Assembly: GCF_000368685.1 (NCBI RefSeq)
Contig: NZ_KB849626.1
Span: forward strand, 490,846 to 554,845
Source: Acinetobacter baylyi DSM 14961 = CIP 107474
Lineage (GTDB): Bacteria; Pseudomonadota; Gammaproteobacteria; Pseudomonadales; Moraxellaceae
Direction of reading: 5' to 3'
Length of the DNA stretch: 64,000 nt
The position numbers were made by a program, and so were the translations under genes. Below the pieces are notes generated by a model. It was not told the DNA's origin and did no database searches. It saw only the letters and a program-made list of their open reading frames with translations. This document shows, one piece after another, positions 51,183 through 61,323 of the stretch; the stretch's first letter is position 1; each line of letters starts with the position of its first letter.

Positions 51183-52001
51183 ATGCGTGGGCTAAGATGG
51201 TTATATGCACTATGTGCTGGATTAATGATATTCATACTGGGTGTATTTTTTTGGTCAAGAGAACCGATCCAACCTTTAGCACCAAGTCCTAAGCCTACAC
51301 AAACTAAAGTTTTGCTTGCTCCCATTAAAAGTCAAAATACTTGGGTCGATATTGAAAAACCTGTATGCAAAGCTAAAACGTGTGCCCTTATCCATATTCA
51401 AACATTAAAAACAGATCAAGCTTGGCTCAATACTTGGGTGAATCAAAATATCGCAACGGTGATTCAAGAGCAACTCAAACAAAAAGTTGAACCACTGACG
51501 TTGCAAAGTGCTCTTGATCAATACGTGAAGCAATCTCGTCAATGGCAGGCACAGTATTCACGTAACCGCCCTTATGAGTTAGACATTAGCACCAAACTGA
51601 TTTATCAAAAAAATCAGTATGTCTTATTGCGAACCGTTTTAAATGCCAAGCAAGAAGAATTGACTATTAAAAACCGCTCTTATTTGCATGTTGCAGATCG
51701 AGAGCAGAAAAAGCCCATCATCTTAAAAGAGATGATTCAACCTCAGCAGTTCAATCAATTCTCGGCCTGGGTACAAACAGCTTATCAAAAATGGTTAAAT
51801 GAACAGCCTCAAGAGGTACAAAAAGAAGCACCCAAACAGCTCGACTGGCAAGACGCAGACTGGTTTTTTGATCAGGAAGGAATTGGATTGCATTATCGTG
51901 GCAATCAAATTTCTGAACATGCTGATCAATTCGATTTATACTTAAGTTCAGATCAGACCAAGGCTGTTCTGCAAACCCAAATTTATCAGAAAATGTTTTA
52001 A
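51183..52001 (+). CDS. Membrane-anchored DUF3298-like envelope protein
   Basis: 272 residues from the ATG at 51183; a TTG at 51165 would add six residues. One N-terminal membrane helix (LYALCAGLMIFILGVFFW), a Pro-rich linker, then a periplasmic domain with 'VDIEKPVCKAKTCALIHIQTL' (paired Cys) that matches 'LNVELPACDGNNCPEFEVERL' of the next gene. It appears to be a diverged paralogue of that lipoprotein, lacking its GGAHG segment. Function unknown. 87 bases upstream of the partner. Confidence 0.65.
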   Translation: MRGLRWLYALCAGLMIFILGVFFWSREPIQPLAPSPKPTQTKVLLAPIKSQNTWVDIEKPVCKAKTCALIHIQTLKTDQAWLNTWVNQNIATVIQEQLKQKVEPLTLQSALDQYVKQSRQWQAQYSRNRPYELDISTKLIYQKNQYVLLRTVLNAKQEELTIKNRSYLHVADREQKKPIILKEMIQPQQFNQFSAWVQTAYQKWLNEQPQEVQKEAPKQLDWQDADWFFDQEGIGLHYRGNQISEHADQFDLYLSSDQTKAVLQTQIYQKMF

Positions 52002-52088
52002 CTCTGTATAAATCTTGGTATGTAACTAGCCAAAACAGGCCAGATTCTATTAGCATCACAATGTAGATCAATCAAGGAAAAGGCAATC

Positions 52089-53027
52089 ATGATGTTGCAG
52101 ATTCACAAGACTAGTGTGGCAATCATTTTTGGAAGTGTATTCTTCTTGGTTGCCTGTCAACCAAAATCGACGCCTGCTGATTCATCTGAAAAAGCATCCG
52201 CAGCTCAAACATCCGATGCTCAAGTGGCAAGGCTTGAAGGCCAGTCTGTTAAACTAAATGTTGAGTTACCTGCATGCGATGGCAATAATTGTCCTGAATT
52301 TGAGGTTGAACGTTTAACCAGTAACTATCCTTGGATTGATCAAAAGATTGATGCAGAAATTTTAAAAAATCTCGCACATATTCTGGAAATTTCTAAGGCC
52401 CAGCAAACCGCACAGGAAAGTAAAAAACTTGCCGAACCTGCTGCCAGTGCTGTCGCAGATCAAAATAGTCCACTTTCTGCACAGCAACAACTAGAGCAAA
52501 AAGTCAAACCTTATGTACAGTCATTCATTGGGCTAGATAATGAACTGAAAGCTTTGAGCGGAAATCATCAGATCAATCTAATGATTAAACCTTCAATTTT
52601 AAAATCACAAGCTCCTGTGGCCACAGTGGTATTAAATACCAGTAGTTATCTGGGTGGAGCGCACGGCTCTGCGATTCAGCAATATTATAATTTCGATCTG
52701 GATCACGAAAAATTATTGCAGCTGAATGATCTTTTATTACCGCATCAAAAAGCCGCACTGGAGCAACGTGCGCATGAGGCATTTAAAGTTTGGGTGATGG
52801 AATCTAAGCTGGCCAATAGCGTAGATGAATACGAACAAGCTTGGAAATTTAAACTTTCGAATAATTTTTTACTCGGTGATCATGGTCTGATCTTACAATA
52901 CGGTGAATATGAAATTGGTCCCTATGCTGTTGGATTACCACGCTTGGTGGTTCCCTATGATCAATTGAATACGATTTTAAAACCAGAATATCTGCCGACA
53001 CAGTCCACATCTGTAAAAGGCTCTTAA
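52089..53027 (+). CDS. DUF3298/RsiV-like lipoprotein
   Basis: 312 residues. AAGGAAAAGG precedes ATG; lipobox LVAC. The C-terminal part fits DUF3298: SSYLGGAHGSAIQQYYNFDL, LNDLLLPHQKAALEQRA, then 'LILQYGEYEIGPYAVGLPRLVVPYDQL'. In RsiV this fold binds lysozyme, but that activity here is only a possibility. Paired Cys in PACDGNNC as in the upstream paralogue. TatD-like gene follows after three bases. Confidence 0.8.
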   Translation: MMLQIHKTSVAIIFGSVFFLVACQPKSTPADSSEKASAAQTSDAQVARLEGQSVKLNVELPACDGNNCPEFEVERLTSNYPWIDQKIDAEILKNLAHILEISKAQQTAQESKKLAEPAASAVADQNSPLSAQQQLEQKVKPYVQSFIGLDNELKALSGNHQINLMIKPSILKSQAPVATVVLNTSSYLGGAHGSAIQQYYNFDLDHEKLLQLNDLLLPHQKAALEQRAHEAFKVWVMESKLANSVDEYEQAWKFKLSNNFLLGDHGLILQYGEYEIGPYAVGLPRLVVPYDQLNTILKPEYLPTQSTSVKGS

Positions 53028-53030
53028 ATC

Positions 53031-53849
53031 ATGTTACGTCTGTTTGATACACACACGCATTTTGATGTTCCAGATTTTGATGCAGATCGTATCTTGCTGG
53101 CGCAACAGGCAAAAAACGCGGGTGTCGATGCGCTGGTGCTGATTGGTTTCGTTGCATCACGGTTTGATGATCTTATTGCCACACAAAATCAGCTTATGAA
53201 CTTGGATAATGCACCTATGAGCTATTTGGCACCAGGTCTGCATCCGTTTTATATCGAACAGCATTTACCTGTACACCTTGAGCAACTTGAGCAGATTTTG
53301 AGGCAGAAAACCTGTGTTGCAATTGGGGAAATTGGTCTAGATACGTTCCTGCCACAGCACAAACAACCCGATATTTACCAAAAACAACAGCAATATTTCT
53401 CGGCACAATTAGATTTGGCAGTGCAGTATGATAAGCCTGTACTCTTGCATATCCGAAAATCTCATGGCGACGTAATTCGGTTAATTAAGCAGCATCATTT
53501 TAAATTGGGCGGTATCGCCCATGCTTTTAGTGGTGGTATAGAAGAAGCGAAAGCCTTAATCAAGCTTGGTTTTAAATTGGGCGTGACAGGGCAGATTACC
53601 AATCCAAATGCCAAAAAGCTTTATCAGGTTATACAAACTGTAGGGGCCGAGCATCTGGTGATTGAAACAGATTGTCCTGATATGACCCCTTTATGTTGCC
53701 AGACATCGACTGAACATCGAACGCGTAACACACCTGTTAATTTACCTTACGTACTGGCTGGGCTGGCTCAGGTTTTAGCTATGGATTCAATTCAACTGGC
53801 GCAGAAGTTATGGGAAAACTCTTTAAGTGCACTGAGATTAAATCCATAA
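53031..53849 (+). CDS. yjjV: TatD-family metal-dependent hydrolase (YjjV-like)
   Basis: 272 residues. Metal ligands: LFDTHTHFDVPDFD, AIGEIGLDTF, PVLLHIRKSHGD, AHAFSGGIEEA and ETDCPDMTP. TatD-family members are DNases/exonucleases; the YjjV subgroup is less well characterised. Starts three bases after the lipoprotein gene, so coexpressed. Confidence 0.88.
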   Translation: MLRLFDTHTHFDVPDFDADRILLAQQAKNAGVDALVLIGFVASRFDDLIATQNQLMNLDNAPMSYLAPGLHPFYIEQHLPVHLEQLEQILRQKTCVAIGEIGLDTFLPQHKQPDIYQKQQQYFSAQLDLAVQYDKPVLLHIRKSHGDVIRLIKQHHFKLGGIAHAFSGGIEEAKALIKLGFKLGVTGQITNPNAKKLYQVIQTVGAEHLVIETDCPDMTPLCCQTSTEHRTRNTPVNLPYVLAGLAQVLAMDSIQLAQKLWENSLSALRLNP

Positions 53850-53890
53850 AAACAACAGTCTCAAAAACAATAACCAAAACAGAACACTCT

Positions 53891-53918
53891 TGATGTAAAA
53901 GTGGCATACATTAGAAAT
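53891..53918 (+). promoter_or_regulatory. Candidate acnA promoter
   Basis: TTGATG and TAGAAA separated by 16 bases, about 50 bases before acnA. Modest match only. Confidence 0.3.
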
Positions 53919-53968
53919 ACAACAGATAAAATCTTTAAAAAACAGATAGCCAACCGGAGGGTTGCCGC

Positions 53969-56722
53969 ATGGCCAGCTACAGTAAAATCAACAGTTTTAA
54001 TGCCCTAAAAACACTTAATGTCGGTTCTACCGCTTATCAAATTTTTAGTCTACATCAGGCGCAAGCAAAACTTGGTGATATTGAAAAACTTCCTAAGTCC
54101 TTGAAGGTTCTTTTAGAAAATTTATTACGCTTTGAAGACGATCAGACGGTCCTGGCTACACATATTGAAGCTTTGGTTAAATGGCAAAATACAAAAACGT
54201 CCGATCAAGAAATCCAGTATCGTCCAGCAAGAGTACTGATGCAGGACTTTACTGGTGTACCTGCCGTAGTTGATCTTGCGGCTATGCGTGCAGCGATGGC
54301 TAAGGCGGGCGGAGACCCTGAAAAAATTAATCCACTGTCACCTGTCGATTTGGTGATTGACCATTCCGTGATGGTCGATCATTTTGCCAGTGATGCTGCA
54401 TTTGAAGAAAATGTCGATATTGAAATGCAACGTAACGGTGAGCGTTATCAGTTCTTACGCTGGGGGCAGTCTGCATTTAATCGCTTTAGTGTTGTGCCGC
54501 CAGGGACTGGAATTTGTCATCAGGTTAATCTGGAATATCTGGCGCAAGCTGTATGGACGGGAGAAGATCAAGGCCAGACTTTTGCATTTCCAGATACGCT
54601 GGTGGGAACAGACTCCCATACCACCATGATCAATGGCCTAGGTGTTTTAGGTTGGGGCGTTGGTGGTATCGAAGCAGAAGCAGCCATGCTGGGGCAGCCC
54701 ATTTCTATGTTGATTCCTGAGGTCATTGGTTTCAAACTGACAGGTAAATTAAGAGAAGGCATTACTGCTACCGATCTGGTTTTAACTGTCACCCAAATGC
54801 TGCGTAAAAAAGGTGTTGTGGGGAAATTTGTAGAATTCTACGGGGATGGTTTGGCAGATTTACCATTGGCCGATCGCGCGACCATTGCCAATATGGCACC
54901 TGAATATGGTGCGACCTGTGGTTTCTTTCCTGTAGATGACATTACACTTGATTATATGCGCCTAACTGGACGAGATGCAGATCGTATTGCATTGGTGGAA
55001 GCTTATAGTAAAGAACAGGGATTATGGCGTCATGCAGGAGATGAACCTGTATTTACAGATACGCTAACACTGGATATGGACACGGTCGAAGCCAGTCTGG
55101 CAGGCCCAAAACGTCCACAGGATCGTGTTTTACTTGCTAAAGTACCTGAAGCTTTTCAAGCCGTGATGGATTTAAGTCTTACAGCAGCTAAACCTGAAAA
55201 AGAAAGACTGGAAAATGAAGGTGGTGGTGGTACAGCTGTTGATGCTGAACAAAGTCACTTTGAGCAGCAACCTTATTATGAAATGGATGGTCAGCGCTAT
55301 GAACTCAACCATGGCGACGTAGTTATTTCGGCCATTACTTCATGTACCAATACCTCAAACCCAAGTGTCATGTTGGCAGCAGGTTTGCTCGCCAAAAAAG
55401 CCATTGAAAAAGGTTTACAACGTAAACCATGGGTCAAAAGCTCTTTAGCACCTGGTTCTAAAGTCGTGACCGATTACTTGGCTGCAGCAGGACTCACGCC
55501 TTATCTTGATCAACTTGGATACAATCTTGTCGGGTACGGTTGTACCACCTGTATTGGTAACTCAGGGCCATTGCCAGATCCAATCGAAGCAGCCGTTCAG
55601 AAATACGACTTAAATGTTGCATCAGTACTTTCAGGCAACCGTAATTTTGAAGGTCGTGTCCATCCACTTGTCAAAACTAACTGGCTGGCATCTCCGCCTT
55701 TGGTGGTTGCTTATGGATTGGCTGGTACGATTCGTAAGGACTTAACTTCTGAGCCGATAGGCCAAGGTAAAGATGGCGAAGATATCTATTTAAAAGATAT
55801 TTGGCCAACGAGCGCGGAAATTGCAGAAGTGTTGCAGAAAGTGAATACCGACATGTTCCATAAAGAATATGCGGCTGTGTTTGAAGGGGATGAAAGCTGG
55901 CAGTCTATTCAGATTCCACAAAGCCAAACCTATGAGTGGGCCGAGGATTCGACGTATATTCGTCATCCGCCATTCTTTGAGGGTATTGATCAGCCACCAG
56001 AAGCGATTACCAATATTGAATCAGCTCGTGTGCTGGCTGTACTGGGCGATTCGGTTACAACAGACCATATTTCACCTGCGGGGAATATCAAAAAAGACAG
56101 TCCTGCTGGACGTTACCTTCAAGAACATGGCATTCAACCAAAAGATTTTAACTCTTACGGATCGCGCCGTGGAAATCATGAAGTCATGATGCGCGGAACC
56201 TTTGCCAATATCCGAATCAAAAATGAAATGTTAGGTGGTGAAGAAGGTGGCAATACCATTTATATTCCTAGTGGAGAAAAACTGGCAATCTATGATGCTG
56301 CCATGCGTTATCAAAAAGACGATACTCCTCTGGTGATTATTGCGGGTAAAGAATATGGTACGGGTTCTTCACGTGATTGGGCCGCAAAAGGGACTAACCT
56401 TTTAGGGATCAAAGCTGTAATAGCCGAAAGTTTTGAACGTATTCATCGTTCCAATCTGGTCGGAATGGGTGTTCTACCACTTCAATTTATTGATGGTCAA
56501 AATCGTCAGTCTTTGAAGTTGACTGGGCAGGAGGAAATTTCTATTACAGGTCTTTCCGATCAGATTCAACCGCATCAAAGTCTAGATATTACTGTTAAGC
56601 GTGAAGATGGATCAACTGATACCTTCAAAGTACTATGCCGAATTGATACGCTCAATGAAGTTGAATATTTCAAGGCGGGCGGTATTTTGCATTACGTGTT
56701 ACGCAATTTAATAGCCGCTTAA
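53969..56722 (+). CDS. acnA: Aconitate hydratase A
   Basis: 917 residues, AcnA/IRP type. The [4Fe-4S] cysteines are in [13 protein letters not shown] and [12 protein letters not shown]; '[25 protein letters not shown]' and [16 protein letters not shown] are the conserved substrate segments. Interconverts citrate and isocitrate. Strong CGGAGG ribosome site. Confidence 0.97.
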   Translation: MASYSKINSFNALKTLNVGSTAYQIFSLHQAQAKLGDIEKLPKSLKVLLENLLRFEDDQTVLATHIEALVKWQNTKTSDQEIQYRPARVLMQDFTGVPAVVDLAAMRAAMAKAGGDPEKINPLSPVDLVIDHSVMVDHFASDAAFEENVDIEMQRNGERYQFLRWGQSAFNRFSVVPPGTGICHQVNLEYLAQAVWTGEDQGQTFAFPDTLVGTDSHTTMINGLGVLGWGVGGIEAEAAMLGQPISMLIPEVIGFKLTGKLREGITATDLVLTVTQMLRKKGVVGKFVEFYGDGLADLPLADRATIANMAPEYGATCGFFPVDDITLDYMRLTGRDADRIALVEAYSKEQGLWRHAGDEPVFTDTLTLDMDTVEASLAGPKRPQDRVLLAKVPEAFQAVMDLSLTAAKPEKERLENEGGGGTAVDAEQSHFEQQPYYEMDGQRYELNHGDVVISAITSCTNTSNPSVMLAAGLLAKKAIEKGLQRKPWVKSSLAPGSKVVTDYLAAAGLTPYLDQLGYNLVGYGCTTCIGNSGPLPDPIEAAVQKYDLNVASVLSGNRNFEGRVHPLVKTNWLASPPLVVAYGLAGTIRKDLTSEPIGQGKDGEDIYLKDIWPTSAEIAEVLQKVNTDMFHKEYAAVFEGDESWQSIQIPQSQTYEWAEDSTYIRHPPFFEGIDQPPEAITNIESARVLAVLGDSVTTDHISPAGNIKKDSPAGRYLQEHGIQPKDFNSYGSRRGNHEVMMRGTFANIRIKNEMLGGEEGGNTIYIPSGEKLAIYDAAMRYQKDDTPLVIIAGKEYGTGSSRDWAAKGTNLLGIKAVIAESFERIHRSNLVGMGVLPLQFIDGQNRQSLKLTGQEEISITGLSDQIQPHQSLDITVKREDGSTDTFKVLCRIDTLNEVEYFKAGGILHYVLRNLIAA

Positions 56723-56738
56723 TAAATCCACTGCTTTT

Positions 56739-56767
56739 AAAGCCTCATTTATTGAGGCTTTTTTATT
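56739..56767 (+). terminator. Terminator of acnA
   Basis: Stem AAAGCCTCA/TGAGGCTTT with TTTAT loop and T-run. Confidence 0.92.
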
Positions 56768-56831
56768 GAATGCCATTGAATGTTGAGATATTTATAAATG
56801 AGAGAAGAATTATTTTATAAGGAATTTACAC

Positions 56832-57323
56832 GTGAATAGAGATGATGCCTTTCTAACAGTACAAGCCCGATTAGGTTATGATTTTTCTGGAGATATGAAA
56901 ATAGGGGGTAAATATACCTCTCTGATAGAACATGCTGGATTGGCATATATGAGCGGTCAAATTCCCAGAGTTGAAGATAAAGTGCAAGTCTGCGGAAAAG
57001 TTGGATTTGATGTTGATTTATCGCAGGCTCAATTGGCTGCAAGTATTAGTACAATGAGGGCTTTAGCAATTTTAAAACAGCATTATGGTACTTTGCAGGT
57101 AGTAGAAAAAGTTTTACAAATGAATGTATTCATCCATTCAACTGCAGACTTTACTCAGCAAAGTGAAGTTGCCGATGGGGCATCTGAAATTCTCTATGAA
57201 ATTTTAGGTTCAGATACAGGGCAGCATACACGTACATCGGTCAGTGTTTGCCAGCTTCCTAAAAATGCATCGGTTGAAATAAATTTTATTGTCGCGTTAA
57301 AACAAAATAATGGGCAGGAGTGA
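56832..57323 (+). CDS. RidA-family protein (first of two)
   Basis: 163 residues from GTG at 56832, with AAGGA upstream. YjgF/YER057c/UK114 fold: 'EHAGLAYMSGQIPRVED', 'AQLAASISTMRALAILKQHYGTL', 'VLQMNVFIHSTADFTQQSEVADG', and 'HTRTSVSVCQLPKNASVEINFIVAL' where the arginine is the conserved one. Likely an imine/enamine deaminase-like protein, with a subgroup of longer, RidA-like members; substrate unknown. Confidence 0.85.
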   Translation: MNRDDAFLTVQARLGYDFSGDMKIGGKYTSLIEHAGLAYMSGQIPRVEDKVQVCGKVGFDVDLSQAQLAASISTMRALAILKQHYGTLQVVEKVLQMNVFIHSTADFTQQSEVADGASEILYEILGSDTGQHTRTSVSVCQLPKNASVEINFIVALKQNNGQE

Positions 57324-57417
57324 CGTTGGTAAAGTCATATGATTTTTAAAAATACTCACGAATTATTTTGAAAAGACAAGGTAGAATACGAGCTGTTTTT
57401 TATAGTGGCAGTTTGAT

Positions 57418-58191
57418 ATGACGACCAATCTCCAGACCGATGAATATGACCGCCGTTTTGCGGGTGTTGCCAAAATTTATGGTGATGATGCATTTAATCA
57501 CTATGAAAAAAGTCATGTGATGGTGATTGGAATTGGTGGTGTCGGAAGCTGGGCAGTAGAGGCTTTAGCACGTACAGCGATTGGTGAAATTACACTGGTT
57601 GATATGGATGTGCTGGCTGCATCGAATATCAATCGACAATTGCCTGCACTCTCATCTACCTTGGGACAAGAAAAAGCCGACATCATGGCAGAGCGTTGTC
57701 GCCAGATTAATCCGCACGTTAAAATTAATATCGTGGATGATTTTTTATCGGCTGATAATGTTGCAGATATTCTCGCATCACAACCTGATGTCGTGCTTGA
57801 CTGCATTGATGATGTGAAAGCAAAACTGGCATTAATGCTGTATTGTCGTTTTAACAAAATTCCGTTGATTGTGTCAGGTGGGGCAGGTGGAAAACTAGAT
57901 CCACTCAAGATTCGAGTGGCAGATTTATCCAAGACAGAACAAGATCCAATGCTGGCAAAATTGCGTAGTCAATTGCGAGCAAAAGGCATTTGTAAAAAAC
58001 CCAAAGAGAAATTTGGGATAACCTGTGTTTATTCGATTGATAATCCATTTTCAGGTACAGAAGTCTGTGCGGCGGCTGGACTACGTTGTGGCGGATATGG
58101 TTCTGCTGTTGTCGTCACATCTACCTTTGGCATGATTGCAGCGGCTGAAGTATTAAAGAAGTTAGATATGAAAAAAACGAAGCCTGAATAA
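57418..58191 (+). CDS. tcdA: tRNA threonylcarbamoyladenosine dehydratase
   Basis: 257 residues. E1-like ATP-binding domain: VMVIGIGGVGSWAVEALARTAIG, 'DMDVLAASNINRQLPAL', 'VLDCIDDVKAKLALM', and EVCAAAGLRCGGYGSA with conserved Cys. Cyclises t6A to ct6A at tRNA position 37. ATG at 57418. Confidence 0.93.
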   Translation: MTTNLQTDEYDRRFAGVAKIYGDDAFNHYEKSHVMVIGIGGVGSWAVEALARTAIGEITLVDMDVLAASNINRQLPALSSTLGQEKADIMAERCRQINPHVKINIVDDFLSADNVADILASQPDVVLDCIDDVKAKLALMLYCRFNKIPLIVSGGAGGKLDPLKIRVADLSKTEQDPMLAKLRSQLRAKGICKKPKEKFGITCVYSIDNPFSGTEVCAAAGLRCGGYGSAVVVTSTFGMIAAAEVLKKLDMKKTKPE

Positions 58192-58203
58192 GCTTCGTTT
58201 TAG
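58174..58203 (+). terminator. Terminator overlapping the tcdA stop codon
   Basis: Stem AAACGAAGC/GCTTCGTTT with loop containing the TAA of tcdA (58189-58191); the left arm is coding sequence. Confidence 0.8.
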
Positions 58204-58217
58204 ATAAATTCGATTAA

Positions 58218-58697
58218 TCACAATGGTCGATAGTACGTATAAGTGACATTGTCATCTCTATATACATCATAGCTATTTTGCTTAAAATCAGAGATCCACT
58301 GACTGCCACTATATCCCGCAATGTGTCCATAGATATGGTTGGGTGTCCGTTTGATGATGTAGATATCACCTTTTTGTGGGTGATCAAAAGCAGGTTGGAT
58401 TTGACGATAACCAATTTTGGTTAAAGTGTCGCCCCAATCGGATGCAGCAACAGGATGACTGATAATTTTTGCACCTGCCGATTGCAATGCAATACGAACA
58501 CTTTTGGCACATTTTGCTGTACTAGAAAAACCGCTGATACTTTGTAATTTGGCGACAAATTTATGGATATCAATCTGGCTTCGTGAGCCATCTGATCCAA
58601 AAGAAAATGGTGCTGATCTTTCCTTGTTTTCAGTCACAGTTACCTGAGGTGTATTCTGTGTTTGATAACTATCTACTGATTGTCCGTCATAAATCAT
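58218..58697 (-). CDS. Papain-fold (CHAP/NlpC-like) putative amidase, possible T6SS effector
   Basis: 159 residues, no signal peptide. A Cys sits at the start of a helix (STAKCAKSVRIALQSAG, Cys near 63), followed by HPVAASDWGDTLTKIGYR, 'GDIYIIKRTPNHIYGHIAGY' with a likely catalytic His, and SGSQWISDFKQN with the third polar residue. This Cys-His layout is that of cell-wall amidases/endopeptidases of the CHAP and Tae type. Lacking a signal, it could reach the periplasm via type VI secretion. No immunity-type gene flanks it. Monocistronic; upstream is 316 bases of non-coding AT-rich DNA. Confidence 0.6.
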   Translation of the reverse strand: MIYDGQSVDSYQTQNTPQVTVTENKERSAPFSFGSDGSRSQIDIHKFVAKLQSISGFSSTAKCAKSVRIALQSAGAKIISHPVAASDWGDTLTKIGYRQIQPAFDHPQKGDIYIIKRTPNHIYGHIAGYSGSQWISDFKQNSYDVYRDDNVTYTYYRPL

Positions 58698-59013
58698 AGT
58701 TTAAACTCGTTCTTACATCATTCACACATATCAATAACAATGTATTTATTTGGGTGGTGATGGTATCGCTTAAACCTTAAAAAGTGTTTTAATAAATGTA
58801 ATAATATTTCATAACATTGAAACATTTTTTAAAATAATTATTTATATCAACTTGTTATGTTTTTATTTGTGATAATTGTTTGATCATTTTTTATCAAATT
58901 GAAATGAGGAATCATTCCTATCATTGTAAAAATTAAAACCTGCTCTGCAATATGCGACTCAATTAAAAAATAAACCTTTATGTTCATGATTGCATCATAA
59001 AGGCTTTGTCTCT
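58698..59013. other. AT-rich intergenic region
   Basis: No gene seen. It must hold the amidase promoter (several AT-rich hexamers, none convincing) and contains the dusA terminator at its right end. Confidence 0.5.
58961..59006 (-). terminator. Terminator of dusA
   Basis: On the minus strand, AAGCCTTTATG pairs with CATAAAGGTTT (one G-U pair) across a 13-base loop, followed by T-run (58961-58970 read in reverse). Confidence 0.75.
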
Positions 59014-60021
59014 TCAAATATCTTGCACTTGCAGAGATGCTTCTGTTCGCTGAATTGCTTCATGAATATTGCATAAGGCATGTTCAATATCGCTTCGTGT
59101 TTTTGCATTTCCCCCACTGAGAGCTTGTCGCCATTTACGGGCACCTGGCAAGTTTTGAAACAGACCTAAGATATGACGCGTAATAATCGACAGTGGTGCA
59201 CCTTCAGCCAAACGTTGTTCAATATAAGGCATCATTTGTTGCATGATATTGAAACGATCAGGTAAGTCCAAGTTCCAGAGCTGCCCCAATTCTGCCAATA
59301 AATACGGATTATGATAGGCTTCGCGACCAATCATCACGCCATCGACATGTTGTAAATGTGCTTGTGTTTCTGCGACTGTTTTAATGCCACCGTTGATTTC
59401 AATAAACAGTTCAGGACGGTCTTGTTTCAGACGGTACACATCTTCATAGCGTAACGGCGGAATTTCACGATTTTCTTTAGGTGATAACCCTTTAAGCAAG
59501 GCAATTCTGGCATGGACAACAAAATGATGACAGCCTGTTTTTGCTACAGTATCTACAAAATTCAGCATTTCGTCATAAGACTGCATGTCATCAATGCCAA
59601 TACGATGTTTGACATGTACTGGAATATCAACGACCTGTTGCATTTTCGCAATACATTCAGCCACGAGGTCAGGTTCTGCCATCAGGCATGCACCAATTTT
59701 ATTGTTTTGTACACGGTCACTTGGACATCCAACATTCAGATTGACTTCATCATAGCCCCAGTCCTGTGCCATTTTGGTACATTCGGCCAGATCTTTGGGA
59801 TTAGAGCCACCCAGTTGTAGCACAATAGGGTGTTCTCCATGGCTGTAATCGAGATGGCGTTTGGTATCACCAAATAAAATCGCGCCTGTCGTGACCATTT
59901 CGGTGTACAACACCACATTGGGATTAAACAGTCGAGCAAAAAAGCGATAGTCCTTGGTCGTCCAATCCATCATCGGGGCAACCGAAATACGCGGCTTTAA
60001 GGTTTCTAGTGATGATTTCAT
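59014..60021 (-). CDS. dusA: tRNA-dihydrouridine(20/20a) synthase
   Basis: 335 residues from the ATG at 60021. FMN-dependent TIM-barrel enzyme: ISVAPMMDWTTKDYRFFARL, 'EVNLNVGCPSDRVQNNKIGACLM' with the catalytic Cys, VHVKHRIGIDD, 'HFVVHARIALLKGLSPKENR' (DusA-specific) and MIGREAYHNPYLL. Reduces U20/U20a in tRNA D-loops. Confidence 0.95.
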   Translation of the reverse strand: MKSSLETLKPRISVAPMMDWTTKDYRFFARLFNPNVVLYTEMVTTGAILFGDTKRHLDYSHGEHPIVLQLGGSNPKDLAECTKMAQDWGYDEVNLNVGCPSDRVQNNKIGACLMAEPDLVAECIAKMQQVVDIPVHVKHRIGIDDMQSYDEMLNFVDTVAKTGCHHFVVHARIALLKGLSPKENREIPPLRYEDVYRLKQDRPELFIEINGGIKTVAETQAHLQHVDGVMIGREAYHNPYLLAELGQLWNLDLPDRFNIMQQMMPYIEQRLAEGAPLSIITRHILGLFQNLPGARKWRQALSGGNAKTRSDIEHALCNIHEAIQRTEASLQVQDI

Positions 60022-60112
60022 GAAAACAGATCCAAACAATGAGTGTGCAACGAGGGCATAAATTATACGCGGTTTATGCTAAATCCCCAAATTATGCAAT
60101 TGGGGACGTTTG

Positions 60113-61309
60113 TCACACTACATTGGGTTTTTCATTCCGATATAGCAAGTAATCTAAAAGCGCAAAGAAGCTGGCAAAGATCGCTAGTGCCAAACCTGCC
60201 ATGCAGGTATATGCCCATCCACCATGATTCCATGCATATGTACCAATCGCAGAACCCGTTGCAGCGCCACCAAAATATAGCGTCATATAGATGGCATTCA
60301 GGCGAGATTTGGCATTGGGACGAATTCGAAAAATAATATTTTGATTGCACGAATGCACAAACGCCAAGCCTAAGTTGGTCGTGGCAAAACCAATTAAATA
60401 CAATCCCAATCCAGCCGAAGAAAAATAAAAAATTATCCAGCTTAAAATTAAGAAACCACAGCCCAGAAAAGTAAACAGCGTTCCGTAGCCACGATCGGCA
60501 TACTTTCCTACAAACTGGGAAGACAAGGCCCCAAATACACCCACCAAACTGACCAAGCCAATCCACATATCTTGCAAATGAAATGGTGCGGAAGATAGAT
60601 ACACGGCAATGGTCGAGAAAATCACACTCATAGACGCAAATGCACCTGCGCCTGCATAGGCCCGAATCGATAAACGTTTTTCACTCACCAACAGTTCAGC
60701 CATCGATTTAAATACATCGCTGTATTTCATTCGAATGCGCATGGCATAAGGCAGTTCGGATTTTAGTTTAAAGGCTAAAATAAAGATGAGTACTGCACTA
60801 ACCACATAAATCAATTTCCAGTGCACCAATTGCGACAGTAGTCCTGACAAGCTGGTCGAAAGTAAAATGCCAACCAGCAGCCCACTCATTAAGAATCCAA
60901 CCACTTCGCCTATTTTTTCAGGCCGAACGGTCATGGTTGCAAACGGAATCAATACCTGAGCTGCAACTGAAAATAGACCTGTAATGACGGTTCCGACCCA
61001 GAGCATGGTTAAATTCACTGATGTGGCACATATCAAAAGTCCAACACCAGCCAAGGCCATCAATAGCGGAATAAATTTGGTTTTATTGACAATATCGCCC
61101 AGAGGTACAATCAGAAGTAAGCCAAATGCATACGACATTTGCGCAAATGTAACAGTCAATTGAGCTTGGGCTGTAGTGACCCCAAAGGCATGTTGAATCG
61201 AATTAATCAGCGGTTGGCAAAAGTAATTTGCACCAGCGGTTAAACCACATGCAAGTGCCATCAACCAAAGTAGTTTTTTATTCTGGCTAATATCAGATGT
61301 TTCTTGCAT
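60113..61309 (-). CDS. MFS transporter in SoxR-linked unit
   Basis: 398 residues, about 12 transmembrane helices. First cytoplasmic loop reads LGDIVNKTKFIPLL, a variant of MFS motif A (G-X3-D-R/K-X-G/K-R/K). Looks like the drug/small-molecule efflux group rather than a sugar transporter. It starts 14 bases after the RidA gene, so both are read from the SoxR-type promoter at 61774-61804. Substrate unknown; probably redox-active compounds. Confidence 0.85.
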   Translation of the reverse strand: MQETSDISQNKKLLWLMALACGLTAGANYFCQPLINSIQHAFGVTTAQAQLTVTFAQMSYAFGLLLIVPLGDIVNKTKFIPLLMALAGVGLLICATSVNLTMLWVGTVITGLFSVAAQVLIPFATMTVRPEKIGEVVGFLMSGLLVGILLSTSLSGLLSQLVHWKLIYVVSAVLIFILAFKLKSELPYAMRIRMKYSDVFKSMAELLVSEKRLSIRAYAGAGAFASMSVIFSTIAVYLSSAPFHLQDMWIGLVSLVGVFGALSSQFVGKYADRGYGTLFTFLGCGFLILSWIIFYFSSAGLGLYLIGFATTNLGLAFVHSCNQNIIFRIRPNAKSRLNAIYMTLYFGGAATGSAIGTYAWNHGGWAYTCMAGLALAIFASFFALLDYLLYRNEKPNVV

Positions 61310-61323
61310 AAAGTTTTCTCATT

